Shown: piece after piece, positions 12,780 through 25,770 of the stretch
How the letters are laid out: each line of letters opens with the position of its first letter
Numbering within the stretch: the stretch's first letter is position 1
Assembly: GCF_016086655.4 (NCBI RefSeq)
Contig: NC_052131.2
Span: 8,601,940-8,665,939, forward strand
Length of the DNA stretch: 64,000 nucleotides
Source: Lepeophtheirus salmonis
Taxonomy: Eukaryota > Arthropoda > Copepoda > Siphonostomatoida > Caligidae
Direction of reading: 5' to 3'
The notes under the pieces: model-generated
What the model saw: the letters and a program-made list of their open reading frames with translations, nothing else
The model's database searches: none
Told to the model about the DNA's origin: nothing
Made by a program: the position numbers and the translations under genes

Positions 12780-13195
12780 TTTTTGTTATTTCCAAAACAA
12801 TGGATCAAAAACAATTGGAAAAAAATAGCGTCCAAGCTAACCAGTAGCTCAAAAAAAGTTCTAAAAATTGGGCGGTGGAATTCAAAGTAGCTCTTGATAG
12901 GCTGTGAACAACTTTTTACCTAAAAATCTGCCCGGTATTTTATGTCAGCTGTCCATCTTTTGTTTCTTTTTCAACTATCAGTGCTTTGAAAGTGGATTGG
13001 TTGAATTCAAATCAGCTTTTATTAAATCGTGAACAACATTCAGACGGTATTATCTATCTAACATTAAAATATACAATATATTTTGTTGTCAACTATTGAT
13101 TTTTAATTTATTTTCCCCTGATCACTGTTCTGAACGTTGATTGCTTGAATTCAAATCACTCCTTATTAAACTATAAACAACTCCCAATAATTATT
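12780..13195 (+). repeat. Three spaced units of a GAATTC-centred dispersed repeat
   Basis: Units centred on GAATTCAAATCAGCTCTTGTT-like sequence followed by GTGAACAAC occur near 12878, 13004 and 13147, that is at spacings of about 126 and 143 bp. Each is preceded by GTCAGCTGT-like and AGTGxTxTGAA-like blocks. The units differ by 15-30%. Related single units are at 25230-25340, 26440-26530 and 44110-44235. Confidence 0.6.
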
Positions 13196-13199
13196 GAAT

Positions 13200-14860
13200 A
13201 ATAGTTCCATAGTTTGAAATCATTGGCAAACTAATACTGACAGATTTTGGGACTTTTATATTGTATCTTTACACATAAAAAGGTTGCATTATATAATGTA
13301 GGTGACGACGTGTGTATTTCACAACTTTTCTTCCAAAAAGGAGATTAAATAGGTCCTCAATGATATGTAGTTAAGTATTTTACTATGAAACCTTGATATT
13401 CTTCATTTAAGAGAAGGGAAGTGTTCACAGCTTAACAACAGCTAATTTGTGCTTAATCTACATTAAGAAAACGAATAAGAGACAATAAATGTAGAAAATC
13501 AACAGCTTATAAATATTATGTGAGTCTTTCTTTATTTGGTCCAGTCTAGTTCAGTCTTAAGCCGGGTCCTATCGATCTTTAGTACTGTTGATCCTTGCAA
13601 TTTTTTCTTAAAATGTCGTTGATTACTTAACCCAAATAAGATATATGAGATATAGTTCATTCTTTTTATAATAGAATAATTCAAAAAAGGAAAAATCTCC
13701 TTAATGACATTGCAAGGGATTGATTTTACCTTCTTTAAGGACTCACAAGTAGGGCTGGACTGCGGTCCTTGCTCCAAATTAAGACCCGACACAAAATTAG
13801 TTGTGTATGTTTTGAAGCTATCATTGTGGAAAAATTTGCTACCATCGCAGTTCAACTGATTTTGACACCTTTTTTTTTTCTTAACTTTTAAGATTAAAGG
13901 TTGGGATATTCGATAAAGATCACATCGTAAAATACCCTCTGATTTCATAACTTGGAGACTCTAAAAACTATTCGCAATCAATACAAAAAAAAAAGCCCGA
14001 ATGTTAGCCATTTATTCTTTTTATTTAAAAGATTATGTGTCATGTCAAATAAAGAAGAGTTTTGCAATTAAAATATAAATTTCATATATATGTACGTTAA
14101 GGAATAGGAAGGGCTCCTTGACGAAGAAGTATGTATTAAGTGATGACAAATTCTCTACGAAAAAATCGTGAAACTATTTAACAGATACTCTTATTACAGT
14201 TAATGAAAGTGGAGTAAGGTCTCATTTGCAGAAATGATGGATAGACTTACATAAATAGTTAGCTTAAAATATATTGGTTTGCACATAGCAAGAAATAATC
14301 ACGTTAAAGGTGAATAAACATCTTGATTTATGCGTCACACTGCATTCGCAAATTTGGTAAAATATTTCATCAGATATATTATTTAAAAAATTGACTTTCC
14401 TTAAAATTATTAGAATGTTCATATTCAAGTTGGTTCAACTTTGATGGTTTACCATATTGTTAAAAGAAAACTAATTATTGTTAAGTATGTTGTGTCTTTA
14501 TAAGTGATGTGGTTCTCGAGACCAATTTTGTATAGACCTTAATGGTATCGTTTTATTATCGACTTTTCAAAGTCTTGGTACTGTATTGGTTGCAGTTTTT
14601 GAATATAGAGTTAATTATTCATTTAATTATGAAAACTATCATCAACATATACAAGCAATTGTTTTTTATTTATTATTATTATTAACAATAACATAGTAAT
14701 ATAATTAATAATGAATTAAGTGGAGGAATTGCATTATAAAAATATAAATAAACATTTTAGTTTCAAATTAGACCTCCAGGGATAGACCAGTGCTTCCGTT
14801 CTTTTTTGATATGTCTCAATTTCAGAAATTCTATTAATTTAAGAAATATTTATTTAACAA
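13200..14860. other. Intergenic, no gene recognised
   Basis: AT-rich, no recognised transposon ends. The 138-codon minus frame at 13532-13948 has no domain I recognise and lacks a supporting neighbour. Confidence 0.4.
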
Positions 14861-15272
14861 TCTATACATTAGATGTAAATGCCTGTGTTTTTGTTTGTGT
14901 GTGTGTTTGTTCTTCTATCAAGGCCAAACCAATAGATGGATTGTGCTTAAATTTTTTAAGTAGCTTCTTATGGCTTCAGAAACAGTTCTGGTAACACTTT
15001 TTTGGTCATTAAGGCCCTGGCAGCCTTCAAATGGCATTTTTTATCACTTCACCTATTCAGCTTAAGGAACAGGGTGTATTTTGGATATTAGAAGAGTTTT
15101 TTGATGCTCAGAGAAGCAGTAATGGAAGAATTTAAGCTGCCTCGAGGAATAGCAGCCCACAAAATATCCTCAGTTTAACGGCCTTTATTTTTTGTTTTAT
15201 ATTAAGCGGAAGTGTTTCTAATTAATTTTAATTTCTTAATCTCCCGGGCAACGCCGGGCAAACTTACTCTAG
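14861..15272 (+). mobile_element. Non-autonomous Helitron-like element, copy 1
   Basis: The element begins with TC in TCTATACATTAGATG followed by a TG-rich stretch. It ends with a 5-bp stem hairpin CCCGGGCAACGCCGGG (15243-15258), ten bases, and CTAG at 15269-15272, the Helitron 3' signature. It is only about 412 bp and has no Rep/helicase coding sequence. An internal block including CAGAAACAGTTCTGGTAACA is shared with the next copy. Confidence 0.65.
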
Positions 15273-15640
15273 TCTATATATTAAAAGTGAATGTCTGAGT
15301 GTATTTTCCGAGAATCACGACTCCAATAAATAATGGATTTTGCAGATTTTTTTTATTTAATTTCTTAAGGCTCCAGAAACAGTTCTGGTAACACTTATTT
15401 TTGTCTTGAATGCGATGCTATCCTTTAAATAACATTTTTTAGCATTTCATCTGTACAACTTGAGGATATTGCTCAGGGAAGCGGCAGTGGAATAATTTAA
15501 CCTACCTTAAGGACCAGCAGCTCCTGTACAAAACCCGTGCACAGGGGTGTGTTCTAGCATATCAGAAGAGGTTCCTAGTTCTTAAAAATGCGGCGGCAGT
15601 TCAATTTAAACTGCATTGAGGCCCACCTGTACTTCACCTG
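15273..15640 (+). mobile_element. Non-autonomous Helitron-like element, copy 2, 3' end unresolved
   Basis: This copy starts TCTATATATTAAAAG at 15273, the base after the CTAG of copy 1. It shares the internal CAGAAACAGTTCTGGTAACA block near 15370 and similar sequence to about 15530. No clean hairpin plus CTAG end was found. A mariner relic follows on the other strand. Confidence 0.55.
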
Positions 15641-15649
15641 TATAACCTG

Positions 15650-16030
15650 AGAGGAGGGTAGATTTCGGGGAAACAAATCGAGTTTATTGACATCCGGACT
15701 GTACAGTGGCCACATTCTCTGTTCGTAGAAAGCGACGTTTTAACTTAGAAAGTCTTGCAGTGTGAGCAGGGGCCCATCTTTCTGAATGACGACGTTGCCC
15801 AGGGGAGCAGGTTGGCCTTGAGAACGTCGGTGTGCATAGCTGTCATGAGCCTGTAACCCACTGGGAAATAGATAAGGAGAGTCCTTCATGGCATTCGTAT
15901 TCAGGTGGGCTTTTTAAGGAGGACTCCTTTCTCTCTATAGTCTCTTCTTAACATTGTAGATGGTCTTACGAACTACTCTGTCACCCTGGCCACCTCTGTT
16001 GAAGAGAAATTCGCACGAACAAAGTTGATG
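15650..16030 (-). pseudogene. Mariner/Tc1-type transposase relic
   Basis: On the minus strand 16030-15930 has the HTH-linker text RTIYNVKKR after KTIYNV-type sequence. Lower coordinates give QKDGPLLTLQDFLS and MWPLYSPDVNKLDLF, matching the QQDGAPAHTA and WPPxSPDLNPLDY blocks, in shifting frames. The same DNA motif (AGACCATCTACAATGTTAAG) is found on the + strand at about 24341, so both are copies of one family in opposite orientation. Confidence 0.7.
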
Positions 16031-16199
16031 CCCAAAACCATGAGTCTCGCTCTGATGCATTTCTAGAAGATTTAAAAAATAAAAAAATAGCAGGGGCTTC
16101 AGAAACATGGCTAAGTATACAATTAAAGACAGGTCGCATTCTTATCACAGAACCTCTCAAGACAATATAATACAAGTGTGTAAGTTTCAAGTTTCCGCC

Positions 16200-18850
16200 C
16201 AGTATAAGAGAAAAAATCCAGTTCTGGTATTCAACTCAAGTTATAGTTTCTAGGATTATTGCTTCTGGTGAAAAAAAAAGAAGTTCCTCTTTGGACTGTT
16301 GCACTACCATCAAATAAACTGAGATCCTAAAAAGTTCAGTGATACCATCGACTTTTAGACATTTTCATTAATAAGTGTGTTATTCAAAATTTATAAAAAG
16401 CGAGAATAAATATGTGTCACCATGTAAATTGATTGTTAATTTCAATAAATCTTATGAACTTTCTTGTAGCAATAAAATGAGCATATTTATAGGAAAATAT
16501 ATAAGTTGTTTTTTGTAATTTTTAAATAACTCAATTAACATTGTTTCAAAAAAGATAGATATATATATATATTTTTTTGTGTGTGTTTTTTTTTTTAAAT
16601 AGATAAGTAGCAGAGATATCAGAAATGTTCAGGAGAAATATTTATGTATAAGAGCCATAATGATAGTTGGAAAATAATTTAATTTTGCCCTCAGTCCTTT
16701 GATACCTTGGTCTTATTGTCATGAACAAGACCGTTGGACCTAGTCCCTCAAGGTTAAAAAAATTATCGAGATAAAAAATACTAATGGAAAAAAAACTATA
16801 GTCAACTCCACTGAGATATTTCGACACTCTTTTGAAATAATAAATCCATCATCTTTAAGCCCTTGTTGATTATAAACAAATAGGCTCCATTACACTTGTT
16901 ATGTAGAGTTTTATCCTGACACTGTCTTAAATACATCTTTAGTCTATCTATATATGAAAATGACTATTTAACAGTTGTATGGCTTTTAGGACTTTGAAAA
17001 CTTGTTTAATAGTATGTATATCAAGTTAATTCGTGTTTAATTCACAAAAACGAGTTAATTTTAAAATACATATAGAGGGTGGTGCACAGAAATGGGGAGC
17101 AAAATGAAATAAAATTTTGACATACTGTAATTAATTTATTAATAACAGTTATAGAAACCCATATTAATATATCTATTTTACTGCCTTCTACTATGTACCA
17201 CACCTTTTTCTAAACGAAACCTAAAGCATGTACAGATTATTTAATTAAGGTACATGCACAAGAAATTGAGACTTTCAGGGCTCCTGTTTGAAGGGTTTTG
17301 CGAAAGTTGCCGCTCCAATGTACAATTATAGGCCACAAAGTCGACATTTTCAACCAAGGGCTAATTGTAAATTTCAAATTAAAATAATATACGCGTTTAG
17401 TTATAATGGATGTAATGACTAATGAGATGCAAATCATGACTTGAAAAATAAAATAAAAATGTTGGAATTCATTGTATTATAAACATTTTGGTCAGGCATT
17501 TTTTTTCTATCGTCTGCTGTCGTGGCGTTAAATACTTTTCATTGTTATTGCATTGTATTATCTTTCAAGGCATTTTATCTCTATGGTCTAAGTATAAGTT
17601 GTCAATGTGTGAGATCACAAAAAGGAAAGCAAAAACTTAAAAAAAACACACATTTAGCTAATTCGAAAAAAGAGCACCATTTTTTAAAGAAGAATTAAGT
17701 CATAATAAAACACTACGATATTATATTGAAAAATGAAGAGAATTCTGCGATTTAATATAGAAGTAGGCTTTATTTTTGCTTCTGTATCCCTGATTTTATA
17801 ATAAATAAGAATAAAGAAGTTACTAATCTCCATTCTACTCCATTCTATTATCTCTGCAATCTCTTAAATAAGCTGTTTCCAGGGGGTAAAGTGTGTCAAA
17901 ACAGTAACAATTAATTTGACAAATTTGGTAAAGTAAATTTTAATAAATGTTAAGAAGATATAATCCGGCATGAAATAATCTTGTGTGCTTTATTTCATGA
18001 TAAGATAACTAATGTTTTGACGGTAAGCTACACATATTACAAGATAACAGATCCAAATAATAAAAAAATTCGCCATATACCTGGTTTTTATTTATGGTTA
18101 AAAAGATAAGAATGTACAATATAAGTAAGTATGTTTTATCAAAGGGTCGATAAATATAATTTCCTTATAATCTGCTTATATACATAAAATTGCAAATGTA
18201 TTATCCCATTTTTTCCTATAATCAGAAACATGTCTTCTGTATTTTTCATATTGCCAATCGTTATGGGCTGATTTATTAAAAATAAATAAGGATGACTTAA
18301 TCTATGGATATGTTATATAGTATTTATTGAGTATATTTTATTGATTCATAAAAATAAATATAAAAATCCTATCTAATACCCTTTCACCCATACAAGAGTC
18401 AACTCATGATATTAAATGAAAACAACAATAAGGAAAATAGAATGTATCTTTGTTTATTTCAAAAAGCTGATTGTATATCTAGATCCAATTTTTTATGTAG
18501 CTGATCCAAACCAAACTTATTTAAAGGAATAAATTAGTTCGATCCAACACTCGTATAATGGTCTCAGATCGGTATATAGTTTCCGGGCAAAACCCACACA
18601 CTTTGTAAATATGTATAATTGTAACACATTACTACACCATTTAATTACTTTTGCAACAGCTATAGTTCTTTTCACAAACTTCTATGCATTATTACTTTAT
18701 TTACGTAAAAGCAAATTCTCCACTTGAACGTTTATAATTTATTTGCAAATGAGTTTTTAGCAAGTGATATATATTCAAACTTTCTAAAAAAAAATTCTTT
18801 TAAAAAAGATAGAAACCAAATTTGCATGTTAATTACTAATGTTTTTTTCT
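16200..18850. other. Intergenic, no gene recognised
   Basis: AT-rich with a short (AT)n/(T)n patch near 16560-16600. Nothing coding is supported. Confidence 0.45.
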
Positions 18851-18855
18851 CATAT

Positions 18856-19300
18856 ACCGGGTGGTCCATTCAAATCTGAACACTTACTAATTCAATATTA
18901 AATGAAGATTTAGTGATTGAAATTAATTCATATATATATATATATTTAATCACAAACAATTAGTTACAAAAAAACAAAACAAATCTGTGCTGTCTAGCTT
19001 GCGTACAAGTCGAGATAATGACACTTGAACGGGATCGGTGATTCTCCACTCGCGCATTCCAAACAGTTGGGTGTCTCTAGGACAACCGTCTACACCATCA
19101 ACAAGTCCAAAACGTTGGAGAGGAAGAAGGACTGGACTCGGAGGAGTTAAAGAAAAGAGCCGAGGACAACTCTTTCAAGTTCATACAAAAGATCTATCGG
19201 TTTCACACCAGACTATTCAGAGAGCTTTCAAAAGTGGGTGGAAAGAGGTTTGTGAGGAGGGAGGGGCAACTTTTGACACCAGAAATTAAAGAAATCCATT
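18856..19300 (+). mobile_element. Truncated mariner-like element with 5' terminal repeat
   Basis: A typical mariner terminus, ATACCGGGTGGTCCATTCAA, begins near 18856. From about 19030 a frame reads QLGVSRTTVYTINKSKTLERKKDWTRR, an HTH transposase N-terminus. Later frames break and no catalytic block or matching 3' terminal repeat was found before 20 kb, so the element is 3'-truncated. Confidence 0.7.
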
Positions 19301-21240
19301 TCTCTACATCAATGACTATATTTAAAATCAATCTAAACATAAAATATTTGGGAAAGTTATATTTCATTCATCCTCATCATCAACTTAGTAGGTTCCGTGA
19401 TTTTATTTCAATTTGGTATAATTATCCTTGAGTTTATTCCCATTATGTCATCACATAAAAATTACTACTGATGCCATTAATTTTTTTATATTTAAAAAAA
19501 ATCGTGATTGTAAAGATAAACTTGTTCATAGTTGTGCCCTTAAATAGATTCTTATGTTCCAGAAAAATATGTCTCATTTACCCTGTTAAAAGTTAGTGAA
19601 TTTGTTGATGAAACAAAACCCCATGTACATTGTGTATAAAATATTACATATCAATATTACTAAGTGTAATGGCAAATGATTACGCATTCATTATGTATTT
19701 ACGAGCATTGGACATTTGAACTTTTTAGTATGGCACAGAATACTAATCAATTAGTGATTTTCAATAAAAAAGTGAACAGCTAGAATGAACACTCGGTTGA
19801 GTGCATTCCTCTACCTATGATCATATTTTCTAAATTGGATTTTTTTTACTATATGAAGCATCTTCATCAAACCTACATAAGAACACCAATTGGAGCTTTC
19901 AACCCCATAATTTACGCCAAACATATAAACAAACATTGCTTTATTAATATAAATGAGTGTATATTCTTGAACTTTGTAAAATGTAATACCAATGTATTAT
20001 AATACAGGTTACAAGTTATTAACATTGTGCATTATTCCATTTCTTGATATGAAAAATAACTTTGCTTAGAATACTTGTAGCGATGATTTCGGGGAGTCTT
20101 TCGAGATAACTCAAATTTTACCCAAATCCCAGGGTTAAAAATCTCGTCAAAAATGACCATCCCTATATATATAAATCAAATTACCTATAAAAACTAGGGT
20201 TCTCTAACCTAATTCAATTTAAAAACTGGCCACATTGGAATTATTCTGAAATTTTACTTATATCTAGGTACTAAGATTACTCCTTTCCCTGTGAATTGGC
20301 GTTGAGCAGGATCTGGTTAGTAAATATTAAGTACTGTTTGATTAAGTACAAAGAAGAAATTTAAAGATAGTCTCATCCATATATTATCATTTTCTCCATT
20401 TGCATACCCATTACTAATCTTGTCCGGTTTGTTTTATTAGGGCCTTAAATAGTAATGAATGAACTTGGTAATTTTTGGTTTAGCTGAGGGTTGTATATTG
20501 AAAAACAAACATAACCTGACCCTAGGGCTAAATGTCTACTCGCACATTGCTATTTTTATAAAAAGAAAGACCTCATACTGCTTCAAAAACGAATATAATA
20601 TATTCAAAATACGGAACTTTTTGTGAAGATTTGGAAAAATTAAGAAACCATTTACTTGACACATAAATATTGCCTGAGAAAAGAGGACTTGGAATGTATG
20701 AGATTGTTGTTTTAGCCAAGCTTATGTTTCGGACTGGAATGATCGATTTTGTCGTATGTATCTATTATGTTTCTCTCAGGATCCCGAAATTTCCAGGGGT
20801 TTTTATAGCCACGGGAAATTTCTGGAAAACCTACATTTAATTATTTCAAAATATAAGCTCCCTTTAATTTTATAATTAATTAGATTAAATGTTAAATACA
20901 TATTAAATGAAGAATCACTCAGTTTTAAGTTCTTAAGATTTTTTATTTAAAAATTATGCACAACGAAGCACCAAATTTTTTCTAGGTATAAAATAACATT
21001 GTTGAAAACCCCACATAATTTAATTTTAGTACTAATCGTTAAATAGTAGGTGTCAAAACTTCATTGTATTCTGACTGTAAAAGTTAGAGGTTACAGTCGT
21101 TTTATTGGCCCACTTTTGTAATTTTCAAGAAAATGGATCGATTGATGAAATATTGTTTTTTTTTATCCTGTTGAAGCCAAACTATGGCTTTATAAGCATT
21201 ATGGAGACTCTGTGCCAGGGAAATAAAATATTATTGACGG
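19300..21240. other. Intergenic, no gene recognised
   Basis: No coding evidence and no 3' end for the mariner element that starts at 18856. Confidence 0.45.
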
Positions 21241-21246
21241 GTATGC

Positions 21247-21711
21247 TTAATTTAAACGTGGTCGTAAAGAGTGCCCCACGAAAATGATACGATTGTCGAA
21301 GACAGTGCGCAAAAGATCCACTGTAACGTTGGCTGTGTGGCACATAGCGCCATCCTGCTGGAAACAAATGCACTCGATGTCTTCCTTTTCCATTTGGGGA
21401 AATAAAAAATCTTCCAACATGGCCTGATAGCGCTCACCATTGACCGTAACGGCAGCTCCTTGCTCGCTTTTTCGCTTTCGGCAACAGCAGCAGTGTTTTC
21501 AATTGAGCGCACTGGACGAACACGGGAACGCGTTGTTTTATACATTAACGAACCAGTTTCGCGCACACGCTTCACAAATTTATCCACAAACTGCTCTGAA
21601 GGTGCTTTATTTCGACCAACGTAATTTTCTTGAAGTTTCGTTTGAAGACTCTCCATTTTGGAAGTAAGTTTTTAATATTTCCCAATTTTTTTCGAGCGTA
21701 AACTTAACCAT
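21247..21711 (-). pseudogene. Mariner/IS630-type transposase relic (DUF4817-like N-terminus)
   Basis: From an ATG at 21711-21709 the minus strand reads MVKFTLEKNWEILKTYFQNG, a frameshift near 21625 follows, then RNKAPSEQFVDKFVKRVRETG and RPVRSIENTAAVAES. Another shift brings ERYQAMLEDFLFPQME and FQQDGAMCHTANVTVDLL, the DDE block. The frame ends at 21249. The part between the HTH region and the DDE block is much shorter than in intact family members, indicating a deletion. Confidence 0.8.
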
Positions 21712-21719
21712 TTCGTAAA

Positions 21720-24230
21720 CCGGAGACCTTTTAGCAAATATTAGATGCAATGAGAATGTTACTACAGCCGTCAGACGTCAATAAAGTGGTAGTTCAAAAT
21801 TCAACCGCTAGATGGGCCATGCGTTAGAAACAGCGATAATGCTAAACGCTTTAGCGACAGTTGTTTCGAATTACATAAAAAATGTCTTCAAATAGTTTTA
21901 AAATATTGTAGATAGCTGACAACTTGAAGATATTAAAAGGTAGTGATTTTACAATTTTACATGAAACTGTAGGCATGCACAAGTTGAATTCGAAGTGGCT
22001 GCCATAAGTAAGCAAGAGCTGTCTGGAGCGGTTCGAGTGAAATAAAGAACACTTTTTCCTTCTGGATCCACCGCTACACAACTGATTCACGTGTCAAACC
22101 GGTGATTTATTGAGTAACGTGTTATGATTGTATCATTTTCATTCATTTAGACAATATTTTTCTATTTTTTTGACAATTCATATGCATTTATAAAAAGGCC
22201 AATAGTACATTTATAATACTTTGAATGACTTTTGAATGAACGCAATCAATTATCCCTATGAAACATTACAGTGTGTCATTTTTAATTGAATGAAGAGAAA
22301 ATTGAATTTGGCTTTTATAGGAGCATTCAATATGTGTATATTATTGCCATAAGAAGACAGTTAGATTGCATTTATCATGGTGAGATGAACTCTCTTGCAA
22401 AAATTATCCATCCCTTACGATAAACAATTAATAATAATATCGATGACAAACAATTTTATACTTTTTCATTTTATTTCACATCTATGCACATTTAAATTTA
22501 TTTCATTCTATGCACATTAAATGAACTTAAATGTACGTTATTGGCTGAGTGTGAATTTTTGTAAAGGTTTTTTTATTTTTTTTTATTTACAAAAACAGTT
22601 TTATTTCACTCCATACTCCATATATTAAATTTGAATAAACAGTTTATGAATGTCGCTAAATAAACCTTTAGGGCTAGGAAATTCCCTTTTCCCGGTATTT
22701 ATAGGGGGTTTATACCTATAGTTGATAATATTAGCTTAATTTATACTATTATAATAATTGGACATGAGTGTAGTTTACTTATATATGCTTGTTTACAAAA
22801 CGATCGAAAGTATCGCTGTCTTGCAGTTTTCTGGCTTGTATTTTTACCTTTGTTTAAGAAAAGCTGTAAGATAAGCCATATTTGCTCTATGGTGGTGCTC
22901 ATGCTTAGATATTTAGAGAAACCAAGAAATATGATGCTATAAAATACAACACGTCATTCCAGAAATATTTCAATCCGTATAACATCCGTTAGCATGGCTG
23001 AATTGCTCCGCGAGGGATTGGTTGTGTGTTTGCGTTCGATTGGGATATTCGGAAATAACCCACATTAAGACTGTTTTTTGTTTTTTTAAGTTTTTAATTT
23101 TTGGGGTATAAAGTAAAATCTTGTCAGAAATTTTTGAACATTTATATTGATATTGTCTAAATAGACTCTAAGAAAAGAGGTGACAAGACACTTGAAATAG
23201 TAAGGAAACAAAAAAACCTGTACCCAAATATGATTAATCACAACTTTGATCTAAAAAATAATAGCAACAACTAAGAATGAGACTTTTGTAGGATGTAAGA
23301 GAATAAAACTGTAACTTTTCACTATAAAAATTATATCCCTAACAATCATGTAAGACAAAAGATGAACATAGCACATTAAAACAATATTAGCCTAAGAGAA
23401 CTCAAGGTGATTTTCTTATTTCATGACGTCATTTTATCATTTCTGTATTTTCCCCTCATGACGTACAGGGTTGATGGGATATTTTGACACATTTAAAAAA
23501 ATTTACAATACAATGCTTAAAATCTTTAATAATTTATTAAATCACAAAATTCAAAAACTATTTGAAGGGTGTGGCTAGTGTAGTCCTCGAAGTTCTTCAA
23601 CAGCATCATCTGGGACTTGTGGGTAAAAAAAAGACAAACGGCCCTAATGGTATTCACTGTGTTCCTCACTATGAAGGCACACATCATGATGTCACAGTCC
23701 TTAAAACCGGTGCAAGTCATCATAACAGCAGTTATTCATTGCCACTGGTTGGACGGGTTAAAGTCGTTGCATTCTACTGTTGTCAGTACCAGGTTTTCTC
23801 AACAACTGACCCAATATTTTGGAAAAATGTTACAGTAGTTTACTGCCACCTAACGGTCATTATGTGCGATAATATTAAACAACAAAAATGTATTGTCGAC
23901 CCTGTATTTAATTTTTTCCTCACTTCACAGAATTATCCTGGTTTAATTCAATTAAAAGGGTGAAGTTATAGAGTAATATTCATGTATATCTCACCCCCTA
24001 AGCAAACAAAAAAGTATTCGAAGACCACTTCTTTGCACAAATATTGATACCCGTGATCATCGTTTCTCTACTTGGTTTATATTTTTGATCTTGCCATCTA
24101 ACAGGTAGCAAATTGAAACTTACACACTTGTATTATATTGATTTGAAAGGGTCAGTGGGAGAAAATTAGAACTATCTCTAATTGTATAGGTAGCCATATA
24201 TCACAAGCACCTGCTCTTTTTCAATTTTTA
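21720..24230. other. Intergenic, one unexplained open-frame cluster
   Basis: Overlapping frames occur on both strands at 23526-23963 (up to 133 codons). Neither matches a family I know. Base composition there is less AT-rich than its flanks, so an old transposon is possible. Confidence 0.4.
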
Positions 24231-24239
24231 AATCGGGCA

Positions 24240-24790
24240 AGAAATGTCATCCTAGTGAGATTCAAGGCTGAGGGCATCAACTATTCCTCGTGCGGGTCAC
24301 ACTCCAAGAGAGGTGGCCAGGCTGACGGGAATGGTTTGTAAGACCATCTACAATGTTAAGAAGAGAGTAGACCACAACAAGACCATAGAGTGGTAGGAGG
24401 GGTCTGTAAAAAAAACAATCATTAATACAAATGCCCTCAAGGACGCCCCTGATCTGGTTTACAGATGGTCAAAAGATAAAGCAGCCATTTACATCGACGT
24501 TTTTAAGGCTGCTTTAACTGCTCCCCTGGTTCCTAGAAAATTTTAACTACATCGCTTTCTGGGTCAAGAGAATGTGGCCTCAATACAGTCTGGATTTCAA
24601 TCTACTCAACCTTTTTTTTCTGGCTGTATATCGAGAGGAAGGCCTGTAGCATCGTTGAAGCCGTGAAGACCACCGTCGACGAGAAGTGGGGTGTCATGGA
24701 GCCGAACTTGATTCACAATACTTTCAACTCTTTTCGCAAGAGACTTGTCGCCATCTGTGAGGCCAATGAAGGCCGAATATAATAAATCAA
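24240..24790 (+). pseudogene. Mariner/Tc1-type transposase relic
   Basis: The + strand reads GMVCKTIYNVKKRVD (HTH/linker), then WSKDKAAIYIDVFKAAL, RMWPQYSLDFNLLNLF (WPPxSPDLNPLDY block) and finally TFNSFRKRLVAICEANEGRI with a stop near 24780. At least three frameshifts and stops separate these. It is the opposite-strand relative of the copy at 15650-16030. Confidence 0.75.
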
Positions 24791-25229
24791 TTTGATATTT
24801 GTAAAAAACAGATGCGTGGATCATCAAAATTTTTAAACATTAGGTTATTATCTTACCATAATTAAAATTTGGAAAAAGTTGAAAAACAAACCTCTCTAAT
24901 ACCTATGCATCGAGAACAATGAATGAACTGCAATTAGGGATCTTTGTCTTTTTTTGCACTAATTTGATTTCTTCATAAATAGTTCGTCAATCCATTTCCT
25001 TTATACGTATTCCTTTGTTTGAATGTTATATTATTAATAAGAAACAAAATTTATTAAAAATGTGTTTGTTTCCTATGAAGCAAACGACAACAGATAATAA
25101 AATAGACAAAAATAATGTGAAAATGGACTCCTAATAGTTATCATGACAATCAGGTACTTTTTTATTCCGGTGTTGGCTAGTCTACTCCTCCTCTTGTTAG
25201 TATGCCATCTCCTAAAAATGCAAATTTAC

Positions 25230-25345
25230 ATTGATTTGGTTGTCAGCTATTTATATTTCTGCCTCCACCTTTATCATTCTTCTAAGGTTGATAGATTGAA
25301 TTCGAATTGGCTCTTGTTCCCCGACAGGGATCATTTATACTTACC
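25230..25345 (+). repeat. Unit of the GAATTC-centred dispersed repeat
   Basis: It has the order GTCAGCTAT, AAGGTTGATAGATTGAATTC, GAATTGGCTCTTGTT, as in the 12.8-13.2 kb units. Confidence 0.5.
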
Positions 25346-25529
25346 ATAAATTAACATACCTATTAGTGAAGCGACAATTAATCGGAATCGAAGATTCGTT
25401 TGTTTTTTCTGGAATCAGCATCGGAAAAATAATGTTAATTTTGCGATTCTTTTTCTTATTTATTACTGTTATTGAAAAAAAAAAATGTAAATAGATCTGT
25501 TGGCATGAGAAAGGATATTATTTTTTGAA

Positions 25530-25770
25530 CAGGGAAAAGGTGAACAACCCCTCCCCCCTCCCTTGCCCCTAGGAAATTCCAATGATAATTTTTTTGGAAT
25601 ATAGTCGGAAAGTTTTAGAAATGTACGGAAAATTTGTAATTTCTTTTGAAAAAAGTTGAATGATTTAAACAGTTCATGGAAAATATGAAAAGAAATACGT
25701 CATTCATTAAATAAATGTTATTCAAAAATATGTATTTTAAAAAATAGGTCATTCTAAAAATTCAACATAA
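25530..25770. repeat. AT-rich repeat with GC-rich ends, diverged
   Basis: The border ACCCCTCCCCCCTCCCTTGC is followed by A/T-run units less regular than in other copies. Confidence 0.4.

Noticed and set aside
23526..23963. Overlapping frames of 133 codons (+) and 65 codons (-)
   Set aside because: No recognised domain, no splice or start context, and no repeat end. Left as unexplained open DNA.
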